DNA of 64,000 nt from Thiocapsa imhoffii (GCF_016583985.1 NZ_NRSD01000001.1:62001-126000); one strand, 5' to 3'. Numbered from the stretch's first letter, positions 43,274-53,397 are shown. Notes: generated from the letters alone by a model not told the origin. Translations and numbers: made by a program.

Positions 43274-44758
43274 ATGTCAGCATTGACTCGCGAAGAAGCC
43301 CAGGCCCTCATTCAAGAGGTCCTCGAGGTCTATCCTGAGAAGGCGAAGAAGGATCGCGCCAAGCATTTGGCGGTCAACGACCAATCGGTCGAGCAGTCGA
43401 AGAAATGCATCATCTCCAATCGGAAATCCCTGCCCGGCGTCATGACGGTCCGGGGCTGCGCCTACGCCGGATCGAAGGGTGTGGTTTGGGGACCGATCAA
43501 GGACATGGTCCATATCTCGCACGGCCCCGTTGGTTGTGGTGCCTACTCACGCGCCGGTCGTCGCAACTATTACGTGGGTCACACGGGCGTGAACACCTTC
43601 GGAACCATGAACTTCACCTCGGACTTCCAGGAGAAGGACATCGTCTTCGGCGGGGACAAGAAGCTCGACAAACTCATCAGCGAGATCGAGACCCTGTTTC
43701 CCTTGAGCAAGGGCATCAGCGTTCAGTCCGAGTGTCCGATCGGTCTGATTGGCGACGATATCGAGGCGGTTTCGAAAAAGAAGAGCAAGGAGCTCAACAA
43801 GCCGGTCGTCCCGGTGCGTTGTGAAGGCTTCCGTGGGGTCTCGCAGTCCTTGGGGCACCATATCGCCAATGACGCGATTCGCGACTGGGTCATTGGCAAT
43901 CGCGATGGCGATGAGTCCTTCCAAACGGGTCCCTATGATGTCGCGGTGATCGGTGACTACAACATCGGTGGTGATGCTTGGTCCTCGCGCATCCTTCTCG
44001 AAGAGATGGGCCTGCGCGTGGTGGCTCAGTGGTCGGGCGATGGGACGCTGTCCGAGATGGAGCTGACCTCTAAGGTCAAGCTGAACCTCATCCATTGCTA
44101 TCGCTCCATGAATTACATCTCCCGTCACATGGAAGAGAAGTACGGGATCCCTTGGATGGAGTACAACTTCTTCGGTCCAACCAAGATCGCCGAGTCGTTG
44201 CGCAAGATTGCCGCCTTCTTCGACGAGACCATCCAGGCCAATGCCGAACAGGTCATTGCCAAGTATCAGGCCGAATACGATGCGGTGATCGCCAAGTATC
44301 GTCCGCGCCTTGAGGGCAAGAAGGTCATGCTCTATGTGGGCGGACTGCGTCCGCGCCACGTCATCGGCGCCTACGAAGACCTCGGCATGGAGGTGGTCGG
44401 GACCGGCTACGAGTTCGCGCACAATGACGATTATGACCGCACCATCAAAGAGATGGGTAACGCGACCCTGCTCTACGACGATATCACCGGCTACGAGTTC
44501 GAAGAGTTCGTCAAGAAGGTCAAGCCCGACCTGATCGGCTCCGGCATCAAGGAGAAGTACATCTTCCAGAAGATGGGCATCCCCTTCCGTCAGATGCACT
44601 CCTGGGATTACTCCGGTCCTTACCACGGCTACGACGGCTTCGCCATCTTCGCCCGTGACATGGATATGACGATCAACAACCCCTGCTGGAAAAAGCTGCA
44701 GGCGCCTTGGCTGCAGAGCTCTGAGCAAGACGCCACGCCACAAGCGGCCAGCGCTTAA
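43274..44758 (+). CDS. nifD: Nitrogenase molybdenum-iron protein alpha chain
   Basis: A 494-residue alpha subunit of the MoFe protein, holding FeMo-co and half the P-cluster. The ATG at 43274 follows GAGGA; an in-frame extension upstream has no support. FeMo-co ligands fall at Cys275 ([12 protein letters not shown]) and His442 ([14 protein letters not shown]), the same numbers as in Azotobacter vinelandii. P-cluster cysteines are in [20 protein letters not shown] and [12 protein letters not shown]. It is the molybdenum type: no VnfG/AnfG gene lies between D and K. Confidence 0.98.
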   Translation: MSALTREEAQALIQEVLEVYPEKAKKDRAKHLAVNDQSVEQSKKCIISNRKSLPGVMTVRGCAYAGSKGVVWGPIKDMVHISHGPVGCGAYSRAGRRNYYVGHTGVNTFGTMNFTSDFQEKDIVFGGDKKLDKLISEIETLFPLSKGISVQSECPIGLIGDDIEAVSKKKSKELNKPVVPVRCEGFRGVSQSLGHHIANDAIRDWVIGNRDGDESFQTGPYDVAVIGDYNIGGDAWSSRILLEEMGLRVVAQWSGDGTLSEMELTSKVKLNLIHCYRSMNYISRHMEEKYGIPWMEYNFFGPTKIAESLRKIAAFFDETIQANAEQVIAKYQAEYDAVIAKYRPRLEGKKVMLYVGGLRPRHVIGAYEDLGMEVVGTGYEFAHNDDYDRTIKEMGNATLLYDDITGYEFEEFVKKVKPDLIGSGIKEKYIFQKMGIPFRQMHSWDYSGPYHGYDGFAIFARDMDMTINNPCWKKLQAPWLQSSEQDATPQAASA

Positions 44759-44796
44759 GGGTAGCGGGTTCGCGCGGTAAAGCCCTGGACCTCTGT

Positions 44797-44828
44797 GGGG
44801 TGGGATTGGACGAGTATCCGCCCACCCC
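44797..44828 (+). other. nifD-nifK intercistronic hairpin
   Basis: GGGGTGGG (44797-44804) pairs with CCCACCCC (44821-44828) across a 16-nt loop; two further pairs can extend it. No T-run follows, so mRNA stabilisation or translational spacing is more likely than termination. Confidence 0.5.
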
Positions 44829-44909
44829 GCAGCGGACCTGAACGAGTGACCGAACTCAGATTCAAGCATGTCGTTGTCCGCGGATGAGCGGCGCGGCAGG
44901 AGTAGACCC

Positions 44910-46481
44910 ATGAGCCAGACCATCGACAACATCAAGCCCAGCTATCCCTTGTTCACGGAAGCCGAATATGTGGACAACCTGGCCAAGAAGCAGGGCGGCG
45001 TCGAAGAGCGCCACAGTGACGAGAAGATCGAAGAGGTCTTCCAGTGGACGACGACGCAGGAATACCAGGAGCTCAACTTCAAGCGTGAGGCCCTGACCGT
45101 TAACCCGGCCAAGGCCTGTCAGCCCCTCGGCGCCGTCCTCTGCGCGCTCGGGTTCGAGAAGACGCTCCCGTACGTGCATGGCTCGCAGGGCTGCGTGGCC
45201 TATTTCCGGACCTACTTCAACCGTCATTTCAAAGAGCCGATCGCCTGCGTGTCCGACTCCATGACGGAAGACGCGGCTGTCTTCGGCGGCCAGAAAAACA
45301 TGATGGACGGCCTGGAGAACGCCCGTGCGCTCTACAAGCCCGAGATGATCGCCGTCTCCACGACCTGCATGGCCGAGGTCATCGGTGACGACCTCAATGC
45401 CTTTATCGGCAACGCCAAGAAAGAAGGGTACGTCCCGGAGGAATTCCCGACCCCGTTTGCGCACACCCCGAGCTTTGTGGGCAGCCACACGACCGGCTGG
45501 GACAACATGTTCGAAGGGATCATGCGCTACTTCACGATCAATGCCATGGAGGACAAGGTCGTCGGCTCCAATGGCAAGATCAACCTGGTTCCGGGCTTCG
45601 AGACCTATCTCGGCAACTATCGTGTCATGCACCGCATGATGAAGGAGATGGGCGTCGACTATAGCTTGCTGTGCGACCCGACCGAAGTGCTCGACACCCC
45701 AGCCGATGGCGAGTACCGCATGTACGACGGCGGCACGAGCATCGCCGAGGTGAAGGACGCGCCGAATGCGATCGACACCCTGTTGCTGCAGCCTTGGCAG
45801 TTGCCGAAGACGCGCAAGTTCGCCGAGATCACCTGGAAGCAGCCGGTCAACCACATCAAGATCCCGATGGGGCTGGAGTGGACCGACGAGTTCCTGATGA
45901 AGGTCTCCGAGTTGACCGGCAAGCCGATCCCCGAGTCGTTGGCTAAGGAACGCGGTCGTCTGGTCGACATGATGACCGACAGCCACACCTGGCTGCACGG
46001 CAAGAAGTTCGCGCTCTACGGGGATGCTGACTTCGTGCTGGGGATGGTCAAGTTCCTGCTCGAGTTGGGTGCCGAGCCGACGCACATCCTCTGCAACCAC
46101 GCTAACAAGCGTTGGAAGAAGGAAGTCGAAGGCGTCCTAGCTTCGTCGCCCTACGGCAAGGAAGGCAAGGTCTACACCAGCTCGGATCTCTGGCACTTCC
46201 GCTCGCTGTGCTTCACCGACAAGCCGGATTTCATGATCGGCAACAGCTACGGCAAGTTCATCCAGCGCGACACCCTGCACAAGGGCAAGGAGCATGAGGT
46301 CCCTCTGATCCGGATCGGCTTCCCGATCTTTGACCGCCACCACCTGCATCGTATGACCACCATGGGTTACGAAGGAGCCATGTACATCCTCACGACCCTG
46401 GTCAACGCGGTCCTTGAACGGCTCGATGAAGACACCCGCGAGATGGGTGTGACCGACTTCAACTACGACTTGGTCAGGTAG
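44910..46481 (+). CDS. nifK: Nitrogenase molybdenum-iron protein beta chain
   Basis: A 523-residue beta subunit that completes the P-cluster in the alpha2beta2 MoFe protein. It starts MSQTIDNIKPSYPLFTEAEY behind AGGAG. The P-cluster cysteine regions are AKACQPLGAVLCALGFE, HGSQGCVAYFRTYFNRHFKEP and STTCMAEVIGDDL. The length and the N-terminal extension match the long-beta Mo nitrogenases of gammaproteobacteria. It is transcribed with nifHD; nifE, nifN and nifX do not follow in this window. Confidence 0.98.
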   Translation: MSQTIDNIKPSYPLFTEAEYVDNLAKKQGGVEERHSDEKIEEVFQWTTTQEYQELNFKREALTVNPAKACQPLGAVLCALGFEKTLPYVHGSQGCVAYFRTYFNRHFKEPIACVSDSMTEDAAVFGGQKNMMDGLENARALYKPEMIAVSTTCMAEVIGDDLNAFIGNAKKEGYVPEEFPTPFAHTPSFVGSHTTGWDNMFEGIMRYFTINAMEDKVVGSNGKINLVPGFETYLGNYRVMHRMMKEMGVDYSLLCDPTEVLDTPADGEYRMYDGGTSIAEVKDAPNAIDTLLLQPWQLPKTRKFAEITWKQPVNHIKIPMGLEWTDEFLMKVSELTGKPIPESLAKERGRLVDMMTDSHTWLHGKKFALYGDADFVLGMVKFLLELGAEPTHILCNHANKRWKKEVEGVLASSPYGKEGKVYTSSDLWHFRSLCFTDKPDFMIGNSYGKFIQRDTLHKGKEHEVPLIRIGFPIFDRHHLHRMTTMGYEGAMYILTTLVNAVLERLDEDTREMGVTDFNYDLVR

Positions 46482-46556
46482 ACCCGTGCGCGGTGCCCTC
46501 GGCCCTCACGCCGAGATGCTGGGGGTGCCGCGCGAACGAGACGAGGCAAACCGCTG

Positions 46557-46775
46557 ATGCCGAACGTGATGATTCGTAAGAATGACGCGGGAGACCTGCT
46601 CTTCTACGTCGCGAAGAAAGATATGGAGGAGACGATTTCCTCCGTGGAATTGGACGATAGTGAACAATGGGGTGGGGCCGTTGAGCTGACCGATGGGTCA
46701 CGTTGGTACATCGATCCGATCAGCCCACCGCCGACCTTTCCGACCACGTTGCGCTTCAAGCGAGGCGATGACTGA
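46557..46775 (+). CDS. nifT: NifT/FixU family protein
   Basis: A 72-residue protein (MPNVMIRKNDAGDLLFYVAK, KDMEETISSVELDD, QWGGAVELTDGSRWYI) matching NifT/FixU in length and pattern. It commonly follows nifK; mutants show little phenotype and the role is unknown. It starts 75 bp after nifK, with GAGG upstream, and is part of the nif operon. Confidence 0.92.
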   Translation: MPNVMIRKNDAGDLLFYVAKKDMEETISSVELDDSEQWGGAVELTDGSRWYIDPISPPPTFPTTLRFKRGDD

Positions 46776-46895
46776 GTGACCGCTCCCACGGGCGCGGTGT
46801 CGTGCGTTCGGGACTGACCGGTCGCGACGACGACGATGACGCCGGTCAACGTCGAAAGATGCTGTCTGAAATCGAATCCGATCAGGAGTAATGAC

Positions 46896-47096
46896 ATGGC
46901 CCTACAGATTATTCGTGAACTGTGCACGGCTTGCGGCGACTGTGAGCCACTGTGCCCAACGCAATCCATCTCGGCATGGAAAGGTGTGTACCGGATCGAC
47001 GCCGGAACCTGCAGTGAATGCGAGGGCGACGGCGAGCCGGGTTTGCCGCAATGTCTCGATGTCTGCATGGAAGAAGACTGTATCGTCCCGGCTTGA
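46896..47096 (+). CDS. Nif-associated 2[4Fe-4S] ferredoxin (Chromatium type)
   Basis: A 66-residue ferredoxin starting MALQIIRELCTACGDCEP behind CAGGAG. The first cluster motif is CTACGDCEPLCP (C-x2-C-x2-C-x3-CP). The second is C-x2-C-x8-C-x3-C (CSECEGDGEPGLPQC then C), the expanded loop typical of Allochromatium-type ferredoxins. Between nifT and nifY it is a likely electron carrier to NifH or to cofactor assembly enzymes; which of these is inference. Confidence 0.9.
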   Translation: MALQIIRELCTACGDCEPLCPTQSISAWKGVYRIDAGTCSECEGDGEPGLPQCLDVCMEEDCIVPA

Positions 47097-47156
47097 GGGT
47101 TCGGTCCAGATCAGATCCAACGTGCCTCGCGGCACGCGCACCGGGAGTTGCAACAG

Positions 47157-47864
47157 ATGCCTCATGACACCCTCTCCGACGAGATCGCTCTGCGGATCGG
47201 TCTCGCGGCACGCCATCTTCCCGATCGGGATCCGGCGCGTTTGCTTCGCGTGCTCGCCGATTGCACGGGTTTGCCGCCGAGCGCCGCGGCCCTCGAACGT
47301 CTGCGTATCAAGGATCTCAAACAGGCTGCCGACGGCGAACTGGCGGATCTCGATCCTGATCTGCTCAAGAGTCTGCTGGCCTACCTCAAAGGTGAGGCGG
47401 GGCATGACCTGGCTCCGGCCCCACCGATCGAGCCGTATCGCGAGGGCGAGATGCCGGGCTCGATCCGGGTGGCCTGTGCCTCCAATGGAGGCGATGACCT
47501 CGATGGGCATTTCGGCGCCGCGCGTCGCTTTTTGATTTATCAGGTGTCGGCACGGGAGGCGCGCCTCATCGCGGTCCGCGAGACGGACGAGGCCGACACG
47601 AGTGAGGATAAGAACGCGGCGCGCACTGCCTTGATTCGCGACTGCCAGGTGCTGTACGTTGCCTCGATTGGTGGACCGGCAGCCGCAAAGGTGGTCAAGG
47701 CGGACATTCACCCCATTAAGGATGCGCAAGGGGGCAGCGTGCAGACGCGTCTACAGGCGTTGCAGCGGGTCTTGAGCGAGAAGACGCCACCCTGGCTCGC
47801 CAAGGTGATGGGGCAGGACGCCGAGGCACGGGTGCGCTTCGCCCGCTCGGTGGATGCGGCATGA
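47157..47864 (+). CDS. nifY: FeMo-cofactor binding protein NifY/NafY type
   Basis: A 235-residue two-domain protein. The N-terminal ~100 residues (LSDEIALRIGLAARHLPDRD and on to LLKSLLAYLKGE) resemble the helical NafY N-domain that contacts apo-dinitrogenase. Residues ~105-220 are the NifX/NifB-C FeMo-co binding fold: IRVACASNGGDDLDGHFGAA, with the conserved His, and VLYVASIGGPAAAKVV. It likely holds the cofactor or stabilises apo-NifDK during maturation. The ATG at 47157 with GGGAG is preferred to TTG at 47148. Its stop overlaps the next gene by 4 bp. Confidence 0.88.
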   Translation: MPHDTLSDEIALRIGLAARHLPDRDPARLLRVLADCTGLPPSAAALERLRIKDLKQAADGELADLDPDLLKSLLAYLKGEAGHDLAPAPPIEPYREGEMPGSIRVACASNGGDDLDGHFGAARRFLIYQVSAREARLIAVRETDEADTSEDKNAARTALIRDCQVLYVASIGGPAAAKVVKADIHPIKDAQGGSVQTRLQALQRVLSEKTPPWLAKVMGQDAEARVRFARSVDAA

Positions 47865-48130
47865 TCTCGCAGGATCGTCTCGATCAGATCATGGCGGTGG
47901 TCCAGCGGGCCGGGTTGAGTCAGGAGATCGTGCAAGCCCTGCGTGAGGCCTTCACCGATCTTCACCTGACCTACTGCAGTGACGATGACATCATGGGTGC
48001 AACGCCCGTGCGCAGCGCGGCGAATTGCCACCTCTACCTAGTCGATGGCCGTGGACACTGTTTGAGCCTGACCACCGATCTCGAGGTGGCAACCGGTGTC
48101 GTGCTGGCCGAGATCGATCCCTCCGCGTGA
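47861..48130 (+). CDS. Small conserved protein at the end of the nif operon
   Basis: An 89-residue cytoplasmic protein (MISQDRLDQIMAVVQRAGLS, LREAFTDLHLTYCSDDDIM, CHLYLVDGRGHCLSLT) of unknown function. Similar short proteins occur in nif clusters of gammaproteobacteria. It has three Cys, one in the TYCSDDD stretch, but no recognisable metal motif. The ATGA overlap with nifY indicates translational coupling, and a strong hairpin follows 15 bp after its stop, so it is the last gene of the transcript. Confidence 0.75.
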   Translation: MISQDRLDQIMAVVQRAGLSQEIVQALREAFTDLHLTYCSDDDIMGATPVRSAANCHLYLVDGRGHCLSLTTDLEVATGVVLAEIDPSA

Positions 48131-48145
48131 TCTGACCAACGCCCT

Positions 48146-48173
48146 GAGCGGTCGCCTGTCGTGGCGACCGCTC
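48146..48173 (+). terminator. Hairpin ending the nif operon
   Basis: GAGCGGTCGCC (48146-48156) and GGCGACCGCTC (48163-48173) form a perfect 11-bp stem with a 6-nt loop, extendable by about three pairs. No T-run follows, so Rho may assist. Confidence 0.6.
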
Positions 48174-48328
48174 GGGAGCACCCTCTCCGTGAACCGCGCC
48201 CGCTCCAATCACGACGGTCGTTGCGCGGTCGTATGCGGTGCTCGTCTCCTCGACGGCCTCCCGTTGGGCGGCGTGTAGGGCGACGCCCCCGATCCGCTCA
48301 GTCCGCTCAGTCCGTCGGATCAGATCTC

Positions 48329-50527
48329 TCAGATCAGGCTGTAGGACACGGTCACACCGGCCACGACGATCGCCATGATGCTCATGAGCTTGACGAGGAT
48401 ATTGAGGCTTGGGCCCGAGGTGTCCTTAAAGGGGTCGCCGACGGTATCGCCGATGACGGAGGCGCGGTGCGCACGGGAACTCTTGCCGCCGTGATAACCG
48501 GATTCGATGTATTTCTTGGCGTTGTCCCAAGCGCCGCCGGCGTTTGAGAGGAACACCGCGAGCACGAACCCACTGGCGAGCCCGCCCATCAGCAAACCGA
48601 TGACACCAGCGACACCCAGCACGAGTCCGACGACCACTGGAGTGGTGACGGCGAGCAATGCCGGCAGGATCATCTCCCGTTGTGCACCCATGGTCGAAAT
48701 CGCCACGCAGCGCTCATAGTTGGGTTGTGAGGTGCCCTGCAGGATGCCAGGATCCTCGCGAAACTGACGTCGGACCTCTTCGACCATCAGGATGGCGGCG
48801 CGACCAACGGCCTGCACCGTCATGCCGCTGAAGACAAAAGCCACCATGGCACCCAACAAGAGTCCTACCAAGACAGCCGGATTCAGCAAGGTGACATTGA
48901 AGAAGATCATGAAGTCAGTCAGGGTCGCCTGTGCCGTTTCGACCGTCATGCCGTGACCGAGGGTCAGCATCGTTTGCCCAGACTTGACCAGCTCGATGCG
49001 GATGACTTCGATGTAGGAGGCGATCAAGGCTAGCGCGGTCAAGGCCGCCGAACCGATCGCGAAACCCTTGCCCGTGGCGGCCGTCGTGTTGCCTAATGAA
49101 TCCAATGCATCGGTCCGTGCCCGCACCTCCGCGCCCAAACCACTCATTTCCGCATTGCCGCCGGCGTTGTCCGCGATCGGCCCGTAGGCATCGCTCGCGA
49201 GCGTGATCCCCAAGGTCGAGAGCATGCCGACTGCCGCAATGGCGACACCATAGAGCCCCAGGTTCATCTGGGTGAGATCGAAGCCCGAAGCGAACCAGTA
49301 GGCGAGGATGATGCCGGTGCCGACCGCGAGGACCGGCAGGGCGGTGGAGAGCATGCCTACGCCTACGCCAGCGATGATCAGGGTCGCGGGTCCCCCTTCG
49401 CCTTGGCTGGCGATGTGTCGGGTCGGTCGATAGCTTGCCGAGGTGGCGTACTCGGTCGAGCGTCCCACGATGATGCCCGTGACCAGACCCGTGACCACGG
49501 CCGCCCAGATCCCCCACACATTCGGGATGCCAAGCAGGAGCAGCAGCACGGCCGCCCCCGCAATAATCATCAGGGCGCTGGCATTGATACCACGCGACAG
49601 GGAGGCCAGGAGATCCTTTTGGGTGGCGTCTTCTTTCGTCCTCACCAAAAAGACCCCGATGATGGAGAGCAGGATGCCGATCGCAGCGATGGCAATGGGG
49701 GCGACCACCGCTTTCATCTGCAGGGTCGGATCCGTGACATAGGCGGCGGCGCCCAGCGCGCAAGCCGCCAGGATGGAGCCGCAATAGGACTCGAAGAGAT
49801 CCGCGCCCATACCCGCGACGTCACCGACGTTATCCCCCACGTTGTCGGCGATCACGGCTGGATTGCGCGGGTCGTCCTCCGGAATGCCGGATTCAACCTT
49901 GCCCACGAGATCGGCACCCACGTCCGCGGCCTTGGTGAAGATGCCGCCACCGACCCGGGCAAACATGGCTTGCAATGAGGCTCCGACCCCGAAGGTCAGG
50001 ATCGTGGTCGTGATCAAGACCATCCGGACCCCTTCACCCGCCGTTCCCTCGGGGACCAGCAGATTGGCCAGCAGGAACCAGACAACGATATTTCCCAGCC
50101 CCAAGCCGACCACGACCAGGCCCATGACGGCACCGCTGCGAAAGGCGATCCGCAAGGCATCCGGAAGGGATGTGCGCGCCGCGGCGGCCGTTCGGGTCGA
50201 CGCGAGGGTGGCGGTTTGCATCCCAAAATAGCCGGCGAGGGCAGAGAAGAAGCCACCGAAGACGAAGGTGAAGGGGAGCCAGGGATTCTGCAACTCGAAC
50301 TGATAGGCGAGGACGCCGAAGACGATGGCGAGGAGCGTGAAGACCAACAGCATGATCTTGTACTGCTGGCGCAGATAGGCCATGGATCCCTGTCGGACAT
50401 GCTCGCCGATCTCGCGCATCCGCGCCGTTCCAGCATCGTGACTGAGCATGGCCTTGAAGAACGTCCGAGCGTAGATCAATGCCAGCACCGCGGCAATCGG
50501 AGCAATCCAAAATACGGGCTCGTTCAT
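48329..50527 (-). CDS. hppA: Membrane-bound ion-translocating pyrophosphatase, K+-dependent type
   Basis: A 732-residue integral membrane enzyme with about 16 helices that couples PPi hydrolysis to H+ or Na+ pumping. Catalytic segments are [39 protein letters not shown] and [14 protein letters not shown]. The residue that separates the K+ classes is Ala ([15 protein letters not shown], not GNTTKA), which predicts K+ dependence, and therefore either a K+-dependent H+- or a Na+-pumping enzyme. ATG at 50527 is preferred to an in-frame GTG at 50539. It may recover energy from PPi released by biosynthesis in a phototroph. Confidence 0.95.
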   Translation of the reverse strand: MNEPVFWIAPIAAVLALIYARTFFKAMLSHDAGTARMREIGEHVRQGSMAYLRQQYKIMLLVFTLLAIVFGVLAYQFELQNPWLPFTFVFGGFFSALAGYFGMQTATLASTRTAAAARTSLPDALRIAFRSGAVMGLVVVGLGLGNIVVWFLLANLLVPEGTAGEGVRMVLITTTILTFGVGASLQAMFARVGGGIFTKAADVGADLVGKVESGIPEDDPRNPAVIADNVGDNVGDVAGMGADLFESYCGSILAACALGAAAYVTDPTLQMKAVVAPIAIAAIGILLSIIGVFLVRTKEDATQKDLLASLSRGINASALMIIAGAAVLLLLLGIPNVWGIWAAVVTGLVTGIIVGRSTEYATSASYRPTRHIASQGEGGPATLIIAGVGVGMLSTALPVLAVGTGIILAYWFASGFDLTQMNLGLYGVAIAAVGMLSTLGITLASDAYGPIADNAGGNAEMSGLGAEVRARTDALDSLGNTTAATGKGFAIGSAALTALALIASYIEVIRIELVKSGQTMLTLGHGMTVETAQATLTDFMIFFNVTLLNPAVLVGLLLGAMVAFVFSGMTVQAVGRAAILMVEEVRRQFREDPGILQGTSQPNYERCVAISTMGAQREMILPALLAVTTPVVVGLVLGVAGVIGLLMGGLASGFVLAVFLSNAGGAWDNAKKYIESGYHGGKSSRAHRASVIGDTVGDPFKDTSGPSLNILVKLMSIMAIVVAGVTVSYSLI

Positions 50528-50623
50528 GGAGGTTCCCACTGCATGAGGACATCAAAAGGAAAACTGTGCAGATCATGTGACCCGCACCGTCGCGTCTGCC
50601 CGCAGGTCGAGCGACAGACGCGG

Positions 50624-51403
50624 TTATTCCAGCCCCGTCACCTGGGCCGAACGCCACCAATTTCGATACCGTCCCTCAAGCTCTTCGAGATTGGGGAGCC
50701 GGTAGTACGCAAACGCCTGCTGGTCACCAACGTAGAAGCCGCCCTGAACCATCCGGTAGAGCACGCCCTCCTTGACTTGCTTCAAGACCAACTTGCTCGG
50801 TTTGGTGTCGTTGTATTTCAGCTCGGTCAGGACATCACGCAGATGGACGAGGTTGGGATAGGGTAGGTCATGAGCCGAGCCCTTCTCGGGATCGAATGCA
50901 AGCTCACCGATCCGCAACTCGGAGAAGACGATACGCGGGACATGGACGGGATGCGCGGGATTGGTGATGGCATCGGAGAAATCGTGCGGCTCGGAGCGAC
51001 TCGCGACCAGTGGGGTGATCGGACAAAACTCCTGGTAGAGGTGGAGCCGTCCGGTCGGTTCCGGGAGATAGGCCGCGCGCTCGAGTTCCAGTGTCTTGCC
51101 GTCATTCGTGACGAGATAGAGATTGCCGAGCGCGGAGATGGGAATCCGCGAGAGGACGCGGTAGGTGGAGAGATAGACCGAACGCTTGGGTGACCCGTCC
51201 GGCTGTGTCACACAGCGTTCGTCGAGGAGACGAAAAGGGAAGTCATCCGAGCGAAAGCTGGGATCGACCTCGAAGAAGATCGCCTCGCCTTTCACATGCG
51301 CCTTGGAGCCAATCGCATAGTAACTGCCGAACGCATCCGGTTCGAGCATCGAGCCAATCAGCGCTTGCGGGATCAGGGAGAGGTACAGGTGTTTCTCTGG
51401 CAT
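50624..51403 (-). CDS. Conserved hypothetical protein, 259 residues
   Basis: A soluble protein I cannot assign. It starts MPEKHLYLSLIPQALIGSML at 51403 and has no signal peptide or membrane helix. Segments such as GSKAHVKGEAIFFEVDPSFR, RVLSRIPISALGNLYLVTND and LVLKQVKEGVLYRMVQGGFY suggest a mixed alpha/beta fold. It lies upstream of hppA on the same strand with about 97 bp between them. There is no evidence linking it to pyrophosphate metabolism beyond position. Confidence 0.7.
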   Translation of the reverse strand: MPEKHLYLSLIPQALIGSMLEPDAFGSYYAIGSKAHVKGEAIFFEVDPSFRSDDFPFRLLDERCVTQPDGSPKRSVYLSTYRVLSRIPISALGNLYLVTNDGKTLELERAAYLPEPTGRLHLYQEFCPITPLVASRSEPHDFSDAITNPAHPVHVPRIVFSELRIGELAFDPEKGSAHDLPYPNLVHLRDVLTELKYNDTKPSKLVLKQVKEGVLYRMVQGGFYVGDQQAFAYYRLPNLEELEGRYRNWWRSAQVTGLE

Positions 51404-51666
51404 GCCAAGCCTCGCATGGATGACCACGGATGTCCGAGTGGACCCGATGTGCCTCAATTATCATCATGACGCGGATTTTTGTGGAGCAGAGATCGGAGGG
51501 GGTCGTGCGTGGAGCCTCTAGGTTCGTCCGGTCGGACTTTGGGTTCGTGCGACTGGTGTGATCAAAAGAACGTCTTCACTGGCCTAGCGTGACCGCACCG
51601 GCCCGCCAACGTGGCCCCAAAGCTCGGGAGCCAGGTGACGTGCCGGATGCGGGACTTCAGCTCAAA

Positions 51667-52077
51667 TTACTGAGCAGGCATGGCCGCTGGCGGGGCCATT
51701 GGCGCTTGGGGCATGGCACCATAGGGCGGTGCGCCGTAGCCGTAGGGGGCGCCTTGACCATAAGGGGCCCCGTAGCCATAGGGCGCGCCGTAGCCGTAGG
51801 GTGCGCCATAGCCTTGACCGTAACCCTGGCCGTAGCCCTGCCCGTAGCCACGTCCACGTCCGTAGGAGCGACCACCGCCACTCATGTTCATGTTGAAATC
51901 GCCAGTGCCGTCACCGAACATGTCGCCGAAGTTGTCCATCATGCCACTGCCATAGCCAGGACCACCGTAACCAGGACCGCCATAGCCCGGGCCACCCCAC
52001 CAGGCGCTGGCGGAGAAGGACGCGCCTGCCAGGGCAACAACAGCGGCAAGACCAGCGGTTTTGATCATCTTATTCAT
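51667..52077 (-). CDS. Sulfur globule protein family member
   Basis: A 136-residue secreted structural protein. Residues 1-26 are a Sec signal peptide ([20 protein letters not shown], cleavage near ASA). The mature part is Gly/Tyr/Pro-rich repeats: [16 protein letters not shown], then [13 protein letters not shown], then four [12 protein letters not shown] units, with a Met/Asn-Asp-rich segment ([20 protein letters not shown]) between. These proteins coat periplasmic sulfur globules in purple sulfur bacteria during sulfide and thiosulfate oxidation. The repeat style is close to Chromatiaceae Sgp proteins, but which (SgpA to D) is uncertain. The ribosome site is GGAAGGAAGA. Confidence 0.88.
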   Translation of the reverse strand: MNKMIKTAGLAAVVALAGASFSASAWWGGPGYGGPGYGGPGYGSGMMDNFGDMFGDGTGDFNMNMSGGGRSYGRGRGYGQGYGQGYGQGYGAPYGYGAPYGYGAPYGQGAPYGYGAPPYGAMPQAPMAPPAAMPAQ

Positions 52078-52533
52078 TGTCTTCCTTCCTTATCATGGTC
52101 ACGAAACAGTGAGCGCGAGCGAACCCGCGATGTGGTCCTTCGCAGGGTCGGATCGACTCCGATACCTGCTCGGGAACGAGCGCGAAGCCAGTGGTGGCTC
52201 CCAGTGCGTGGGTGCCGGACTGGGCTTCGGAATGAACCGTATGAAGGCGCAAGCAGCCGAACGGCACGATTTGCCGAGTTTCGCAAATCAAGGCAGAAGG
52301 GAGATTGCGGGCTTGACGGCCCCTGTCGACGAGATGGTGATCAGCGCGGTCGCTCAGACCAAACATCACCCGTCCAACGTATTCCGAGTATAGGCGTCAA
52401 CATGGTGACGGCGCAACGACTAAACGAAAATGTTGCTCCGGGGACAGCGCCAACAGCGCGGGAACAGGCCGTGGCCTGTTCCCCTCGCGAGGTTGCCAAA
52501 CGCGGTCCTCGGGCGCGGCCCCGGCGAGGCTGA
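52078..52533. other. Intergenic region between sgp and metF
   Basis: It must contain the sgp promoter on the minus strand and ends with the hairpin at 52460-52483. I see no convincing gene in either direction. Confidence 0.4.
52460..52483 (-). terminator. Hairpin downstream of metF
   Basis: GGGAACAGGCC and GGCCTGTTCCC are perfect 11-bp arms with a 2-nt centre, 51 bp past the metF stop. A likely terminator although no T-run follows directly. Confidence 0.5.
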
Positions 52534-53397
52534 TCAGGGCGTCCGTGGAAGGTCGAGTTCCTGCCACAGGCGCAGCGTTGGGGCGGATTGATTCATGGTG
52601 TAGACGTGCAGGCCCGGCGCACCGCCGTCAAGCAGGCGACGGCAGAGTGTGAGAACGACCTCGTGCCCGAATGCGCGCAGGCTCTCGACATCATCCCCGA
52701 AGGCCTCGAGTCGGCGCCGGATCCAGCGTGGGATCTCGGCACCACAGGCATCGGAGAAGCGCGCCAATTGCGTGAAATTGGTGATGGGCATGATGCCAGG
52801 GATGATGGGGATCCTGATGCCCACCCCCGCGCAGCGCTCAACGAAGGCAAAATAAGCATCCGGATTATAGAAATACTGCGTGATGGCGGCGTCCGCGCCG
52901 GCCTCGACCTTGCGTTTGAAGTTGGCGAGGTCGCGCTCGGGCGAACCGGATTGCGGGTGATACTCGGGATAGGCGGCGACCTCGATCTTGAACTGATCCC
53001 CGCAGGTGTCGCGGATGAAGGTCACGAGTTCATTGGCATAACGAAAATCTCCGCCGGTGCCGCCCCCCATGCCGGATGGGAGATCGCCACGCAGGGCCAC
53101 TAGGCGCTGGACCCCTTGTTCCCGATAGCGTGCCAAGATCTGGCTGATCTCGGCTCTTGTTGAGCCCACGCAGGCCATGTGCGGAGCGGTTTCGATGCGT
53201 TGCGCGCGCAACCAGTCGACGGTCTCGAAGGTCCGTTCACGAGTCGAGCCTCCGGCCCCATAGGTCACGGAGAAATAGTCAGGCGCGAGCTCGTTGAGTC
53301 GCGCGATCTCCTGTTTGAGTTTCTCCAATCCCTCTGGTGTCTTGGGAGGAAAGAGTTCGACACTGAAAATGGGTGTCGGATGTGATGACAGTGGCAT
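52534..53397 (-). CDS. metF: 5,10-Methylenetetrahydrofolate reductase
   Basis: A 287-residue FAD-containing TIM-barrel enzyme that reduces methylene-THF to methyl-THF for methionine synthesis. Signatures are SVELFPPKTPEGLEKL, YFSVTYGAGGSTRERT, APHMACVGST, LVALRGDLPSGMG, EIAVAAYPE-like VAAYPEYHPQS, and ITQYFYNPDAYF. The ATG at 53397 follows AGGA. It is the last gene of the metK-ahcY-metF series on the minus strand, about 90 bp after ahcY, so it is probably also governed by the SAH riboswitch transcript. Confidence 0.95.
   Translation of the reverse strand: MPLSSHPTPIFSVELFPPKTPEGLEKLKQEIARLNELAPDYFSVTYGAGGSTRERTFETVDWLRAQRIETAPHMACVGSTRAEISQILARYREQGVQRLVALRGDLPSGMGGGTGGDFRYANELVTFIRDTCGDQFKIEVAAYPEYHPQSGSPERDLANFKRKVEAGADAAITQYFYNPDAYFAFVERCAGVGIRIPIIPGIMPITNFTQLARFSDACGAEIPRWIRRRLEAFGDDVESLRAFGHEVVLTLCRRLLDGGAPGLHVYTMNQSAPTLRLWQELDLPRTP

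Noticed and set aside
43547-46100. Long open frames on the minus strand through nifD and nifK
   Set aside because: They mirror the codon bias of the highly conserved nif genes and show no protein-like motifs.
51733-52010. Tandem GC-rich repeats considered as CRISPR or minisatellite
   Set aside because: Repeat units are in frame multiples of 3 and encode the GYGQ/APYGYG repeats of the sulfur globule protein; no spacers.
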